DNA of 64,000 bases from Intrasporangiaceae bacterium. GTDB taxonomy: Bacteria; Actinomycetota; Actinomycetes; Actinomycetales; Dermatophilaceae. The notes beneath the pieces were generated by a model that was given only the letters and a program-made list of their open reading frames with translations, did not search any database and was not told the origin of the DNA. The stretch is from contig JAJPIW010000028.1 in the NCBI GenBank assembly GCA_021324575.1, positions 44,774 through 108,773 on the forward strand, given 5' to 3'. This document shows positions 45,029 to 52,778 of this stretch, piece by piece; the stretch's first letter is position 1, and each line of letters opens with the position of its first letter. The position numbers and the translations under genes were made by a program.

Positions 45029-45922
45029 ATGGTGGCCAGGACCAAGGACTACCAGTTGGAGGCGGACATGGCACCTGCTCGCGGTTTCGTCAGTCTGCTG
45101 ACCGGGTCGTTCTCGACCCCGGCGACCGACAACCCCACGGTCGCGATGGTCGAGGCTGCGTATGCCGCGATGGGCCTGGACGCGCGGTACGTCAACTGCG
45201 ACGTGCCGCCTTCGGGGCTGGCCGATGCGGTGCGCGGTGCGCTCGCCATGGGCTGGGCCGGGTTCAACTGCTCGCTGCCGCACAAGGTGGCCGTGATCGA
45301 CCTGCTCGACGAGGTGGCCGCGTCGGCTCGGATCATCGGAGCGGTCAACTGTGTCGTCGTCCGGGACGGCCGGCTGGTGGGTGAGAACACCGACGGTCAG
45401 GGTTTCGTCGAGTCGCTCCACACCGTCGTCGACCCGGCGGGCGCGCACGTGGTCGTCTTCGGCGCGGGTGGCGCCGGCCGCGCGGTCGCGGTGGAGTCGG
45501 CGCTCGCCGGGGCATCCTCGGTGACGGTTGTGAACCGCGATCCCGTCCGGGGCCGAGAGCTGGCCGCGATCGTGGCGGACCAGACGCCGGCGACGGCGAC
45601 CTATACGCCCTGGACCGCGGCATACGCCGTGCCGGACGAGGCCACCGTCGTCGTCAACGCGACGTCGGTGGGGCTCGCGCCGCACGGCGACGCGCTCATC
45701 GACGTCGACCTGGCCAGCCTTCGGCCGGGCGTCGTCGTCGCCGACGTCATCCCGAACCCACCCCGGACGCGGCTGCTCCGGGAGGCCGAGGCGCGGGGCT
45801 GCCCGACCCTGGACGGGTTGGGGATGCTCGTCAACCAGGGGGTGCTCGGGATCCGGCTGTGGACCGGTCAGGAGCCCGACCCGGCCGTCATGCGCCGGAC
45901 GCTGGCCGGCATCTTCGGCTGA
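45029..45922 (+). CDS. Shikimate/quinate dehydrogenase-like enzyme
   Basis: A 297-residue AroE-family protein. The substrate domain carries FNCSLPHKVAVIDLLDEV with the catalytic Lys, GAVNCVVVRDG and ENTDGQGFVESL. The NADP-binding domain has VVVFGAGGAGRAVAVESAL and VVVNATSVGLAPHG; the C-terminus has GLGMLVNQGVLGIRLWTGQEPD. Because actinobacterial genomes usually carry another aroE near the aroK-aroB genes, this one may be a quinate or amino-shikimate variant. The ATG at 45029 is chosen for conserved-looking residues (RTKDYQLEADM); an ATG at 45068 with a better GGAGG site is an alternative. Confidence 0.8.
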   Translation: MVARTKDYQLEADMAPARGFVSLLTGSFSTPATDNPTVAMVEAAYAAMGLDARYVNCDVPPSGLADAVRGALAMGWAGFNCSLPHKVAVIDLLDEVAASARIIGAVNCVVVRDGRLVGENTDGQGFVESLHTVVDPAGAHVVVFGAGGAGRAVAVESALAGASSVTVVNRDPVRGRELAAIVADQTPATATYTPWTAAYAVPDEATVVVNATSVGLAPHGDALIDVDLASLRPGVVVADVIPNPPRTRLLREAEARGCPTLDGLGMLVNQGVLGIRLWTGQEPDPAVMRRTLAGIFG

Positions 45923-45927
45923 CGTCG

Positions 45928-45981
45928 CCTTGCGTCTGCGTCGATGATGCTGGCGGAGCCCTCAGATCCGCAGACGCAAGG
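45928..45981. terminator. Inverted repeat between convergent genes
   Basis: CCTTGCGTCTGCG (45928-45940) pairs perfectly with CGCAGACGCAAGG (45969-45981), with a 28-base loop. It sits between the stops of the convergent shikimate dehydrogenase-like and dioxygenase genes and probably serves both. Confidence 0.6.
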
Positions 45982-45992
45982 GAGGGGGAGAG

Positions 45993-46793
45993 TCAGGCGA
46001 ACTGCCAGGAGCGCTTGGACAGGCCGAACCAGAAGCCGTCGATGACGCTCTTGTTGTCCAGCGAGCCGGAGGCGTATGCCGCGCCGAGGGCCACGAAGAG
46101 CGGCGCCCAGTGCTCCGTGCGCGGGTGGGCCTGACGGGCAGCCGGGGCCTTGTCGAGGAAGTCCAGGACGGCGTCGACGTCCTGCGCCGCGAGGGTCTCC
46201 GCGGCCCAGTGGTCGAACTCTGCGGAGGGCGCGGGCGGGGTCCCGTCGGGGCCGCCGGCGGGGTCGAACCAGTGCAGGTTGTGCGTGGTGAAGCCCGACC
46301 CGACGATGAGGGTGCCCTCGTCGCGCAGTGGCGCCAGGGCTTTGCCGAGGTCGAAGAGCCGCTTCGGGTCCAGGGTGGGCATGGACAGCTGGAGGGTCGG
46401 GATGTCGGCCTCGGGGAACATCTCGACCAGCGGCACGTAGGCACCGTGGTCGAGGCCGCGGGCGGGGTCCTGATGGAGCGTCTCCCCGGCGCCGGCGACC
46501 AGGCCCGCGACCGAGCGAGCCAGCTCGGGCGCCCCCGGCGCGGCATACGTGACCTCGTAGTACCTCTGCGGGAAGCCCCAGAAGTCGTAGGTGAGGGGGA
46601 CGTCGCCGCTCGTCGCGGACACCGACATCGGTGCCTGCTCCCAGTGCGCCGACACCACGAGGATGTTCTCGGGGCGCGGCAGGTCGGCCGACCAGGCGGC
46701 CAGCTCGGCGGTCCAGCGGTCGTCGTCGGCGAGTGGCGGGGCGCCGTGGCTCAGGTAGAGGACGGGCTGTCGCGTCGTGTCGGCCGAGGTCAT
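45993..46793 (-). CDS. Class III extradiol dioxygenase, YgiD/DODA type
   Basis: A 266-residue enzyme of the 4,5-DOPA dioxygenase family, which opens catechol rings. Iron ligands are expected in YLSHGAPPL, in VVSAHWEQ and in the C-terminal RTEHWAPLFVALGAAY; LDHGAYVPLVEMFPEADIP is the family signature. Length is typical. The ATG at 46793 follows a TAGAGT box by six bases, so a leaderless transcript is likely. A palindromic operator overlaps the -35 region (46817-46830). The physiological substrate is unknown. Confidence 0.85.
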   Translation of the reverse strand: MTSADTTRQPVLYLSHGAPPLADDDRWTAELAAWSADLPRPENILVVSAHWEQAPMSVSATSGDVPLTYDFWGFPQRYYEVTYAAPGAPELARSVAGLVAGAGETLHQDPARGLDHGAYVPLVEMFPEADIPTLQLSMPTLDPKRLFDLGKALAPLRDEGTLIVGSGFTTHNLHWFDPAGGPDGTPPAPSAEFDHWAAETLAAQDVDAVLDFLDKAPAARQAHPRTEHWAPLFVALGAAYASGSLDNKSVIDGFWFGLSKRSWQFA

Positions 46794-46799
46794 CCGACA

Positions 46800-46830
46800 A
46801 CTCTACAGGCTTCTTCGTTGAAGATTCAAC
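46800..46830 (-). promoter_or_regulatory. Promoter and MarR-like operator of the dioxygenase gene
   Basis: On the minus strand: TTGAAT, 18 bp, TAGAGT, then the ATG six bases on. The palindrome GTTGAA-TC-TTCAAC (46817-46830) covers the -35 box. Operators of this form are typical of MarR-family repressors; no regulator gene adjoins it, so the regulator acts from elsewhere. Confidence 0.5.
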
Positions 46831-46960
46831 TAGAGCCGAACGTCCATGGGGAGCGGGTCGATGCATGGAATACCGGTCGACGGGCTACCGTTGCGCCCGG
46901 CGTCCCCCGTACCGAGCAGCGACGAATCCGCTGCACGAGGGCGCAAGGAAGAGGTATGCC

Positions 46961-49774
46961 GTGAGCGAGATCCGCAGGCTCGTCATCGTCGAGTCGCCGA
47001 CCAAGGTCAAGTCGATCGCCGGGTACCTCGGCAAGGACTGGCACGTCGAGGCCTCGGTCGGGCACATCCGCGACATCCCGACCCCCTCCGAGCTGCCGGC
47101 CGACATGAAGAAGGGTCCGTTCGGCCGCTTCGGCGTCAACATCGAGGACGACTTCGCCCCCTTCTACGTCGTCGACCCGGACAAGAAGAAGAAGGTCGCC
47201 GAGCTCAAGCGGGCGCTGAAGAACGCCGACGAGCTCTACCTCGCCACTGATGAGGACCGCGAGGGCGAGGCGATCGCCTGGCACCTACTGCAGACCCTGC
47301 AGCCCAAGGTCCCGGTCAAGCGGATGGTCTTCAACGAGATCACCAAGGAGGCCATCCAGCGGGCCGCCACCCACACACGGGATCTGGACACCCGGCTCGT
47401 CGACGCCCAGGAGACCCGCCGCATCCTGGACCGCCTCTACGGCTACGAGGTGTCGCCGGTGCTGTGGCGCAAGGTCCGCAACGGCCTGTCCGCCGGGCGC
47501 GTGCAGTCCGTGGTCACCCGCATGGTCGTCGAGCGGGAACGCGAGCGGATGGCCTTCCGTTCCGCGTCGTACTGGGACGTCGAGGCCGACGTCACACCCG
47601 ACTCGCCCGTCAACCTGTTCACGGCCACCCTGACGAGCGTCGACGGTCGGCGGGTCGCGACCGGCCGCGACTTCGGGGACGACGGTGCGCTCAAGGGCGA
47701 CAAGGTCGTCCACGTCGACGAGGCCGCCGCCCGGTCGATCGCCGCGGGACTGCTCGAGGCCCCCGTCGCGGTGACCAACGTCGCCGACAAGCCCTACACC
47801 CGTCGTCCTTCGGCTCCGTTCACGACCTCGACGCTGCAGCAGGAGGCCTCGCGCAAGCTGAGGCTGTCCTCAAAGGACGCGATGCGGGTCGCCCAGCGGC
47901 TCTACGAGAACGGCTACATCACCTACATGCGCACCGACAGCACGACGCTGTCGGAGGCAGCCCTCTCCGCTGCCCGCAGCCAGGCACGCGACCTCTACGG
48001 CGCGGCATACGTGCCCGACGCCCCGCGCCGATACGAGAAGAAGGTCAAGAACGCCCAGGAGGCGCACGAGGCGATCCGCCCCGCGGGCGACCGGTTCCGT
48101 ACTCCCGCCCAGGTGGCGGGCGAGCTGCGCGGCAACGAGATGGCGCTCTACGAGCTGATCTGGAAACGCACCGTCGCCTCCCAGATGGCCGACGCCGTCG
48201 GCTCGACCTCCACCGTCAAGGTCGGCGCGACCCTCGCCGACGGCCGGGCCGTCGAGCTCTCCGCGTCGGGCACCGTCATCACCTTCCGCGGATTCCTCGC
48301 GGCATACGAGGAGGGTCGCGACGAGGAGGACACCCGCCGTCGCAAGGCGGGCACGCTCGCCGCCGAGGAGGAGCGTCGCCTGCCCAAGCTCACCGAGGGC
48401 GTTGCGCTGCAGGTGGATCGGAGCGAGGCCGAGGGGCACCAGACGAGCCCGCCGCCGCGCTTCACCGAGGCGACCCTCGTCAAGGCGATGGAAGAGCGGG
48501 GGATCGGCCGACCGAGCACGTATGCCGCGACCGTCGGGACCATCCAGGACCGCGGCTACGTGCGGACCAAGGGCTCGGCGCTCATCCCGACCTGGCTTGC
48601 GTTCGCCGTGACCCGGCTGCTGGAGGAGCACTTCTCCTCCCTCGTCGACTACGACTTCACCGCCTCGATGGAGGAGGACCTGGACCGGATCGCCGGCGGC
48701 GAGGAGCAGCGGGTGGCTTGGCTGCACCGCTTCTACTACGGCGACGAGGCGACCAGCGCCGAGGGCCTGCGTGCCCTCGTCGAGGACCTCGGCGAGATCG
48801 ACGCCCGCGGCATCTCGACCATCGACCTCGGTGACGGCATGGTCGTCCGGGTCGGTCGCTACGGCCCGTACGTCGAGGAGGTCGTGCCGATGGGTGTCGA
48901 CCCGGTCACCGGGGAGATGACGGCCGACGCGTCGGTGACCCCGCGTCGAGCCACCATCAACGACGACGTCGCCCCCGACGAGATGACCCCGGCCAAGGCC
49001 CGCGAGCTGCTCGAGCTGGCGGCCGACGACGGCCGGGTCCTCGGCCAGGACCCCGCGACCGGTCACGACATCGTCGCCAAGGCGGGTCGCTACGGGCCCT
49101 ACGTCACCGAGGTGCTGCCCGAGCCCGATGGGCCGGCGGGTGTCGGAACCGGAACTCCGACGGGCCGGGCCAAGGCCAAGACCAGCGCGGTCAAGCCGCG
49201 GACCGCGTCGCTCTTCAAGGACATGGACCTGGCCACGATCGACCTGGACTCCGCCCTCAAGCTGATGTCGCTGCCGCGGACGCTCGGCTTCGACCCCGAC
49301 GGAGGCGAGGAGATCACCGCCCAGAACGGTCGCTACGGTCCCTACCTCAAGAAGGGCACCGACTCCCGGTCGCTGGAGACCGAGCAGCAGCTGTTCGACA
49401 TCACCCTCGAGCAGGCCCTGGCGATCTACAGCCAGCCCAAGCAGCGCGGCCGGGCCGCGGCCAAGCCGCCCCTCGCCGCGTTCGACGCCGACCCGGTGAG
49501 CGGTCGCCCGGTCGTCGTCAAGGACGGTCGCTTCGGTCCCTACGTCACCGACGGTGAGACCAACGCGACGTTGCGGCGGGGCGACGAGCCGGAGACGCTC
49601 ACCGCCGAGCGGGCCTACGAGCTGCTCCAGGAGAAGCGCGACAAGGGCCCGGTGGCCCGCAAGCGCGCCGTGAAGAAGGCACCTGCCAAGAAGGCACCCG
49701 CGAAGAAGGCGCCGGCGAAGAAGGCGCCGGCGAAGAAGGCTACCGCCAAGAAGGCGACTGTGACGAAGGCCTGA
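46961..49774 (+). CDS. topA: DNA topoisomerase I
   Basis: A 937-residue type IA topoisomerase. The Toprim domain has VIVESPTKVKSIAGYLG and TDEDREGEAIAWHL; the active-site tyrosine is Tyr322 in YITYMRTDST, with EAHEAIRPAG downstream. In place of zinc fingers there are four GRYGPYV-type repeat modules (about residues 628-860), as in other actinobacteria, and a lysine tail of repeated KKAPA units that in mycobacteria aids processivity. The GTG at 46961 follows AGGAAGAGG and is directly preceded by the word GTATGCCG, whose last G begins the start codon. Essential for relaxing negative supercoils. Confidence 0.96.
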   Translation: MSEIRRLVIVESPTKVKSIAGYLGKDWHVEASVGHIRDIPTPSELPADMKKGPFGRFGVNIEDDFAPFYVVDPDKKKKVAELKRALKNADELYLATDEDREGEAIAWHLLQTLQPKVPVKRMVFNEITKEAIQRAATHTRDLDTRLVDAQETRRILDRLYGYEVSPVLWRKVRNGLSAGRVQSVVTRMVVERERERMAFRSASYWDVEADVTPDSPVNLFTATLTSVDGRRVATGRDFGDDGALKGDKVVHVDEAAARSIAAGLLEAPVAVTNVADKPYTRRPSAPFTTSTLQQEASRKLRLSSKDAMRVAQRLYENGYITYMRTDSTTLSEAALSAARSQARDLYGAAYVPDAPRRYEKKVKNAQEAHEAIRPAGDRFRTPAQVAGELRGNEMALYELIWKRTVASQMADAVGSTSTVKVGATLADGRAVELSASGTVITFRGFLAAYEEGRDEEDTRRRKAGTLAAEEERRLPKLTEGVALQVDRSEAEGHQTSPPPRFTEATLVKAMEERGIGRPSTYAATVGTIQDRGYVRTKGSALIPTWLAFAVTRLLEEHFSSLVDYDFTASMEEDLDRIAGGEEQRVAWLHRFYYGDEATSAEGLRALVEDLGEIDARGISTIDLGDGMVVRVGRYGPYVEEVVPMGVDPVTGEMTADASVTPRRATINDDVAPDEMTPAKARELLELAADDGRVLGQDPATGHDIVAKAGRYGPYVTEVLPEPDGPAGVGTGTPTGRAKAKTSAVKPRTASLFKDMDLATIDLDSALKLMSLPRTLGFDPDGGEEITAQNGRYGPYLKKGTDSRSLETEQQLFDITLEQALAIYSQPKQRGRAAAKPPLAAFDADPVSGRPVVVKDGRFGPYVTDGETNATLRRGDEPETLTAERAYELLQEKRDKGPVARKRAVKKAPAKKAPAKKAPAKKAPAKKATAKKATVTKA

Positions 49775-49788
49775 CCCGTGCGTGACGT

Positions 49789-49896
49789 GCGGGCTTGTGC
49801 GGGTGGGGTCGGCTCGGCGGGCTGAACAACCCCGCACGTGCGGGCTTGTTCCGGTGGGGTCGGGCCCGGCGGGCTGAACAACCCCGCACGTGCGGG
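49789..49896. repeat. Third palindrome array, about 52-bp period
   Basis: Two intact copies of CCCCGCACGTGCGGG at 49830 and 49882 (52 bp apart) and a decayed copy near 49789. Each is followed by CTTG and preceded by CTGAACAA, as in the 35-kb array, but the spacer cores differ (GGTGGGGTCGGGCCCGGCGG type). The array lies between topA and the SCP2 gene; 49900-50036 holds only the SCP2 upstream region. Confidence 0.8.
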
Positions 49897-50036
49897 CTTG
49901 GGCGGGTGGGGTGGGCCCCGGGGGGGGCTCAGCGATCCCGTGACGCTCGTCTCAGCGGGTAGCCGAAGGCACGCCGTCGGACTACCCGCAGGTAGCGTCG
50001 AGCTCCCCTCCCTGCCCGGTCCCCCGAGGAGTGCCC

Positions 50037-50489
50037 ATGCCCGAGTTCGACGCCAGCAACCTGGCGGCCGTCAGCCCCGCCGAGTTCGCGCGGATCGTGA
50101 AGTCCACGTCGGACAAGGAGATCCGCGAGATCATGGGCGGCCCCGGCCGGCTCCCGATCCTCGAGGAGATCTTCGGTCGGATGCCGACACTCTTCGTGCC
50201 GGACAAGGCCGTGGGGGTCGATGCGAGGATCAACCTGCGGGTGACCGGCGGCCCGGGCGACAGCAGCGACACCTACGCGATCGTCGTCAAGGACGGCACC
50301 TGCGTCATCGAGAAGGCACCCACCGACGAGCCGACCGTCTCGCTCATGCTCGGCCCGGTCGAGTTCACCAAAGTCGTCACCCAGCAGGCCAACCCGGTCA
50401 TGATGGTGATGACCGGCAAGCTCAAGGTGCGCGGAGACCTGGCTCTCGCACAGCGCTTCTCGAGCTTCTTCGACATCCCCAAGGACTGA
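50037..50489 (+). CDS. SCP2 sterol-binding domain protein
   Basis: A 150-residue protein of the SCP2/sterol-transfer fold: EEIFGRMPTLFVPDKAVGVDARINLRVTGG, DTYAIVVKDGTCVIEKAP, VSLMLGPVEFTKVV and a C-terminal MMVMTGKLKVRGDLALAQRFSSFFDIP. Such domains bind fatty acyl-CoA or other lipids. It is followed after 4 bp by an acyl-CoA synthetase, so the two likely act on the same lipid. ATG at 50037 with AGGAG; a GTG two codons earlier is possible. Confidence 0.85.
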   Translation: MPEFDASNLAAVSPAEFARIVKSTSDKEIREIMGGPGRLPILEEIFGRMPTLFVPDKAVGVDARINLRVTGGPGDSSDTYAIVVKDGTCVIEKAPTDEPTVSLMLGPVEFTKVVTQQANPVMMVMTGKLKVRGDLALAQRFSSFFDIPKD

Positions 50490-50493
50490 CCCG

Positions 50494-52074
50494 GTGGCAG
50501 TGAACCCTCTCGTCATCGGCCTGACGATGGCCCGGCGCGGCCTGCTCGCGCCGGCGCCGCCGCTGCGCCAGCTGGCCCAGCTCAACGCGCTGCGCATCTG
50601 GCGGTACGGGCTCGCCGGCGAGGTCCGGCAGGCGGCCGGGCGATCGCCGCACGGGATCGCCGTCATCGACGAGGACCGCGGGGAGTTCACGTATGCCGCC
50701 CTGGTCGCCGAGGGTGACCGGGTCGCCGCCTGGCTGGCCGCCAAGGGCCTCGGGCCCGGTGACAAGGTCGGCCTGCTCGCCCGCAACCACGTCGGGGCCG
50801 TTGCCTTCATGCTCGGCGCCTCCACCCGCGGGGTCGACCTGGTCCTCGTGAACACCGGGCTCGCAGCCGAGCCGCTGGCCGCCGTCGTCGAGCGGGAGGG
50901 GATCCGGGCCCTCGTCCACGACGACGAGTTCGAGGATGCCCTGGCTGCCCTCGGGAGTGCCCTGCCGATGTGGTCGGAGTCGACGCTGCTCCGCGAGCTG
51001 CGGGCGCTCGGCCCGGTCGCGACGCCCACGCCGCCCGAGCAGGGCGGCCGGACCATCATCCTCACCTCCGGCACGACCGGAGTCCCGCGTGGGGCGACCC
51101 GGACGGCGCCGGGCGGCGTGGGTGCCATGGTCTCGATCATCGAGCGAATTCCGTTGCACGCCAAGGATCGTGTGCTCGTCAGCGCCCCGCTGTTCCACAC
51201 CTGGGGGTATGCCGCGCTGCAGATCACGGTGGGGATCCGCGGCACCCTCGTGCTCCAGCGACGCTTCGACCCGGCTGCCGCGCGGGAGGCGTTGGCCGAC
51301 CACCGGTGCGCGGCCATGTTCGCCGTTCCGGTCATGCTCCAGCGGATGATGGAGCTGCCGGCGGACCTCGAGGGGCGCGCGGCCCGGTCCCGGCTGCGGG
51401 TGGTCGCGACGAGCGGCTCGGCCTACCCCAGTGGCTTCCCGACCCGCTTCATGGACGAGTACGGCGACATCCTCTACAACCTCTACGGGTCGACCGAGGC
51501 GTCGTGGATCTGCATCGCCACACCGGCTGATCTGCGCCGTGATCCCGAGACGGCAGGCACCCCACCGGTGGGGACCCGGGTCGAGGTGCTCGACGATGCC
51601 CTCCGCCCCGTCGCGGACGGAGAGGTGGGGCGGATCTTCGTCGGCAACGACCTCGTCTTCGACGGCTACACGTCGGGGGAGAGCAAGGAGTTCCACGAGG
51701 GGATGGTGTCGACCGGAGACCTGGGGCACGTGCGCGACGGGCTCTTCTTCGTCGACGGGCGCGACGACGACATGATCGTGAGCGGCGGCGAGAACGTCTA
51801 CCCCGGCGAGGTCGAGGCCGCCCTGGCCCGGCACGACGCGGTACGCGAGGTGGCCGTCGTGGGGGTGCCCGACCCGGCATACGGCCAGCGGCTCGTGGCC
51901 TTCGTCGCGCTACGGGACGGCGAGGCCCTCACCGAGGACGAGGTCAAGGACCTGGTCAAGGCGACGGTCTCGCGGCATACGGTCCCGCGCGAGGTGCACT
52001 TCGTCGAGGAGCTGCCGCGCAACGCGACCGGCAAGGTCCTGGCGCGCGAGCTGCGCGCCCGGGTTGCCCCCTGA
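50494..52074 (+). CDS. Acyl-CoA synthetase (FadD-like AMP ligase)
   Basis: A 526-residue ANL-superfamily ligase. The P-loop is ILTSGTTGVPRGA; further landmarks are NLYGSTEASWI, VSTGDLGHVRDGLFFVDGRDDDMIVSGGENVYPGEVE and the C-terminal catalytic lysine in LPRNATGKVLAREL. It activates a fatty or other carboxylic acid to its CoA ester. The GTG start lies 4 bp after the SCP2 stop, so an operon is likely. The chain length cannot be read from sequence. Confidence 0.9.
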   Translation: MAVNPLVIGLTMARRGLLAPAPPLRQLAQLNALRIWRYGLAGEVRQAAGRSPHGIAVIDEDRGEFTYAALVAEGDRVAAWLAAKGLGPGDKVGLLARNHVGAVAFMLGASTRGVDLVLVNTGLAAEPLAAVVEREGIRALVHDDEFEDALAALGSALPMWSESTLLRELRALGPVATPTPPEQGGRTIILTSGTTGVPRGATRTAPGGVGAMVSIIERIPLHAKDRVLVSAPLFHTWGYAALQITVGIRGTLVLQRRFDPAAAREALADHRCAAMFAVPVMLQRMMELPADLEGRAARSRLRVVATSGSAYPSGFPTRFMDEYGDILYNLYGSTEASWICIATPADLRRDPETAGTPPVGTRVEVLDDALRPVADGEVGRIFVGNDLVFDGYTSGESKEFHEGMVSTGDLGHVRDGLFFVDGRDDDMIVSGGENVYPGEVEAALARHDAVREVAVVGVPDPAYGQRLVAFVALRDGEALTEDEVKDLVKATVSRHTVPREVHFVEELPRNATGKVLARELRARVAP

Positions 52075-52103
52075 CGTGGGGTCAAGAGGGTGACGGACGG
52101 TGC

Positions 52104-52556
52104 TCAGCAGGTCTTGGCCGGGCCCTTGCTGCCCCACGTGCAGGACGAGACCAGGGCGCCGGCCTTGTTGCGGAGGTAGGCGGTGTCGCCGGTGTTGTTC
52201 CAGACGTACCAGGTCTTCTGGTAGTACCGGGTCGACGTGGTGTTGGTGCCCTTGCCGGACCGGACGGTGACCGTCGCGCCGCCCTTGAGGGTGAACGCCG
52301 GGAACGTGTAGACGTGGTTGCTCTTGTCGCGCAGAGTCCACCCGGACAGGGACCGCGCGGTCTTGGTCGTGTTCTTGATCTTCACGTACTCGGCGTTGAG
52401 GCTGCTGTTCTTGCCGGTGTCGGCGCCCGGGGAGTCGAAGTAGACGTAGCTGATCCGAACCGGGGCCGTGGCGGCACCCGCGGACGGGGCGGCAGCCACC
52501 GCGCCCGCCGCGAGCAGCGGGGCGCTGACGACGGCAGCGAGAACTCGACGAGACAT
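52104..52556 (-). CDS. Secreted lamin-tail-domain protein
   Basis: A 150-residue exported protein. Signal peptide SRRVLAAVVSAPLLAAGAVAAAPSAGAATA, then one lamin tail domain: VRISYVYFDSPGADTG, LNAEYVKIKNTTKTARSLSGWTLRDKSNHVYTFPAFTLKGGATVTV and WNNTGDTAYLRNKAGALVSSCTW. The domain is a small immunoglobulin-like beta-sandwich of unknown role, usually on the cell surface or in secreted nucleases. Here it stands alone. Two cysteines near the C-terminus may pair. Confidence 0.82.
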   Translation of the reverse strand: MSRRVLAAVVSAPLLAAGAVAAAPSAGAATAPVRISYVYFDSPGADTGKNSSLNAEYVKIKNTTKTARSLSGWTLRDKSNHVYTFPAFTLKGGATVTVRSGKGTNTTSTRYYQKTWYVWNNTGDTAYLRNKAGALVSSCTWGSKGPAKTC

Positions 52557-52641
52557 GGCTTGATCCCCTGGGCGAACGACGTGAGCGAACGCTGAACTGT
52601 ATCGGCTCGCGGGCGCCCGGAGGTGACGGTTGGGAGATTCC

Positions 52642-52699
52642 TCGAGTGTGCAGTAGGTACGGTCTGACGGGCTCGGAGAGGCACCTACTGCACACTCGA
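52642..52699. promoter_or_regulatory. 17-bp perfect inverted repeat between divergent genes
   Basis: TCGAGTGTGCAGTAGGT (52642-52658) pairs exactly with ACCTACTGCACACTCGA (52683-52699), with 24 bases between. It lies in the divergent gap between the lamin-tail and debranching-enzyme genes, so it is more likely an operator pair or an extragenic element than a terminator. Confidence 0.5.
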
Positions 52700-52778
52700 C
52701 CACCTGGGAAAGACGGTCACCCCTCGACACCTCCGAATGCGACAGACTCGTGACCCCCGTCCCCCGAAAGAGAGCCCC

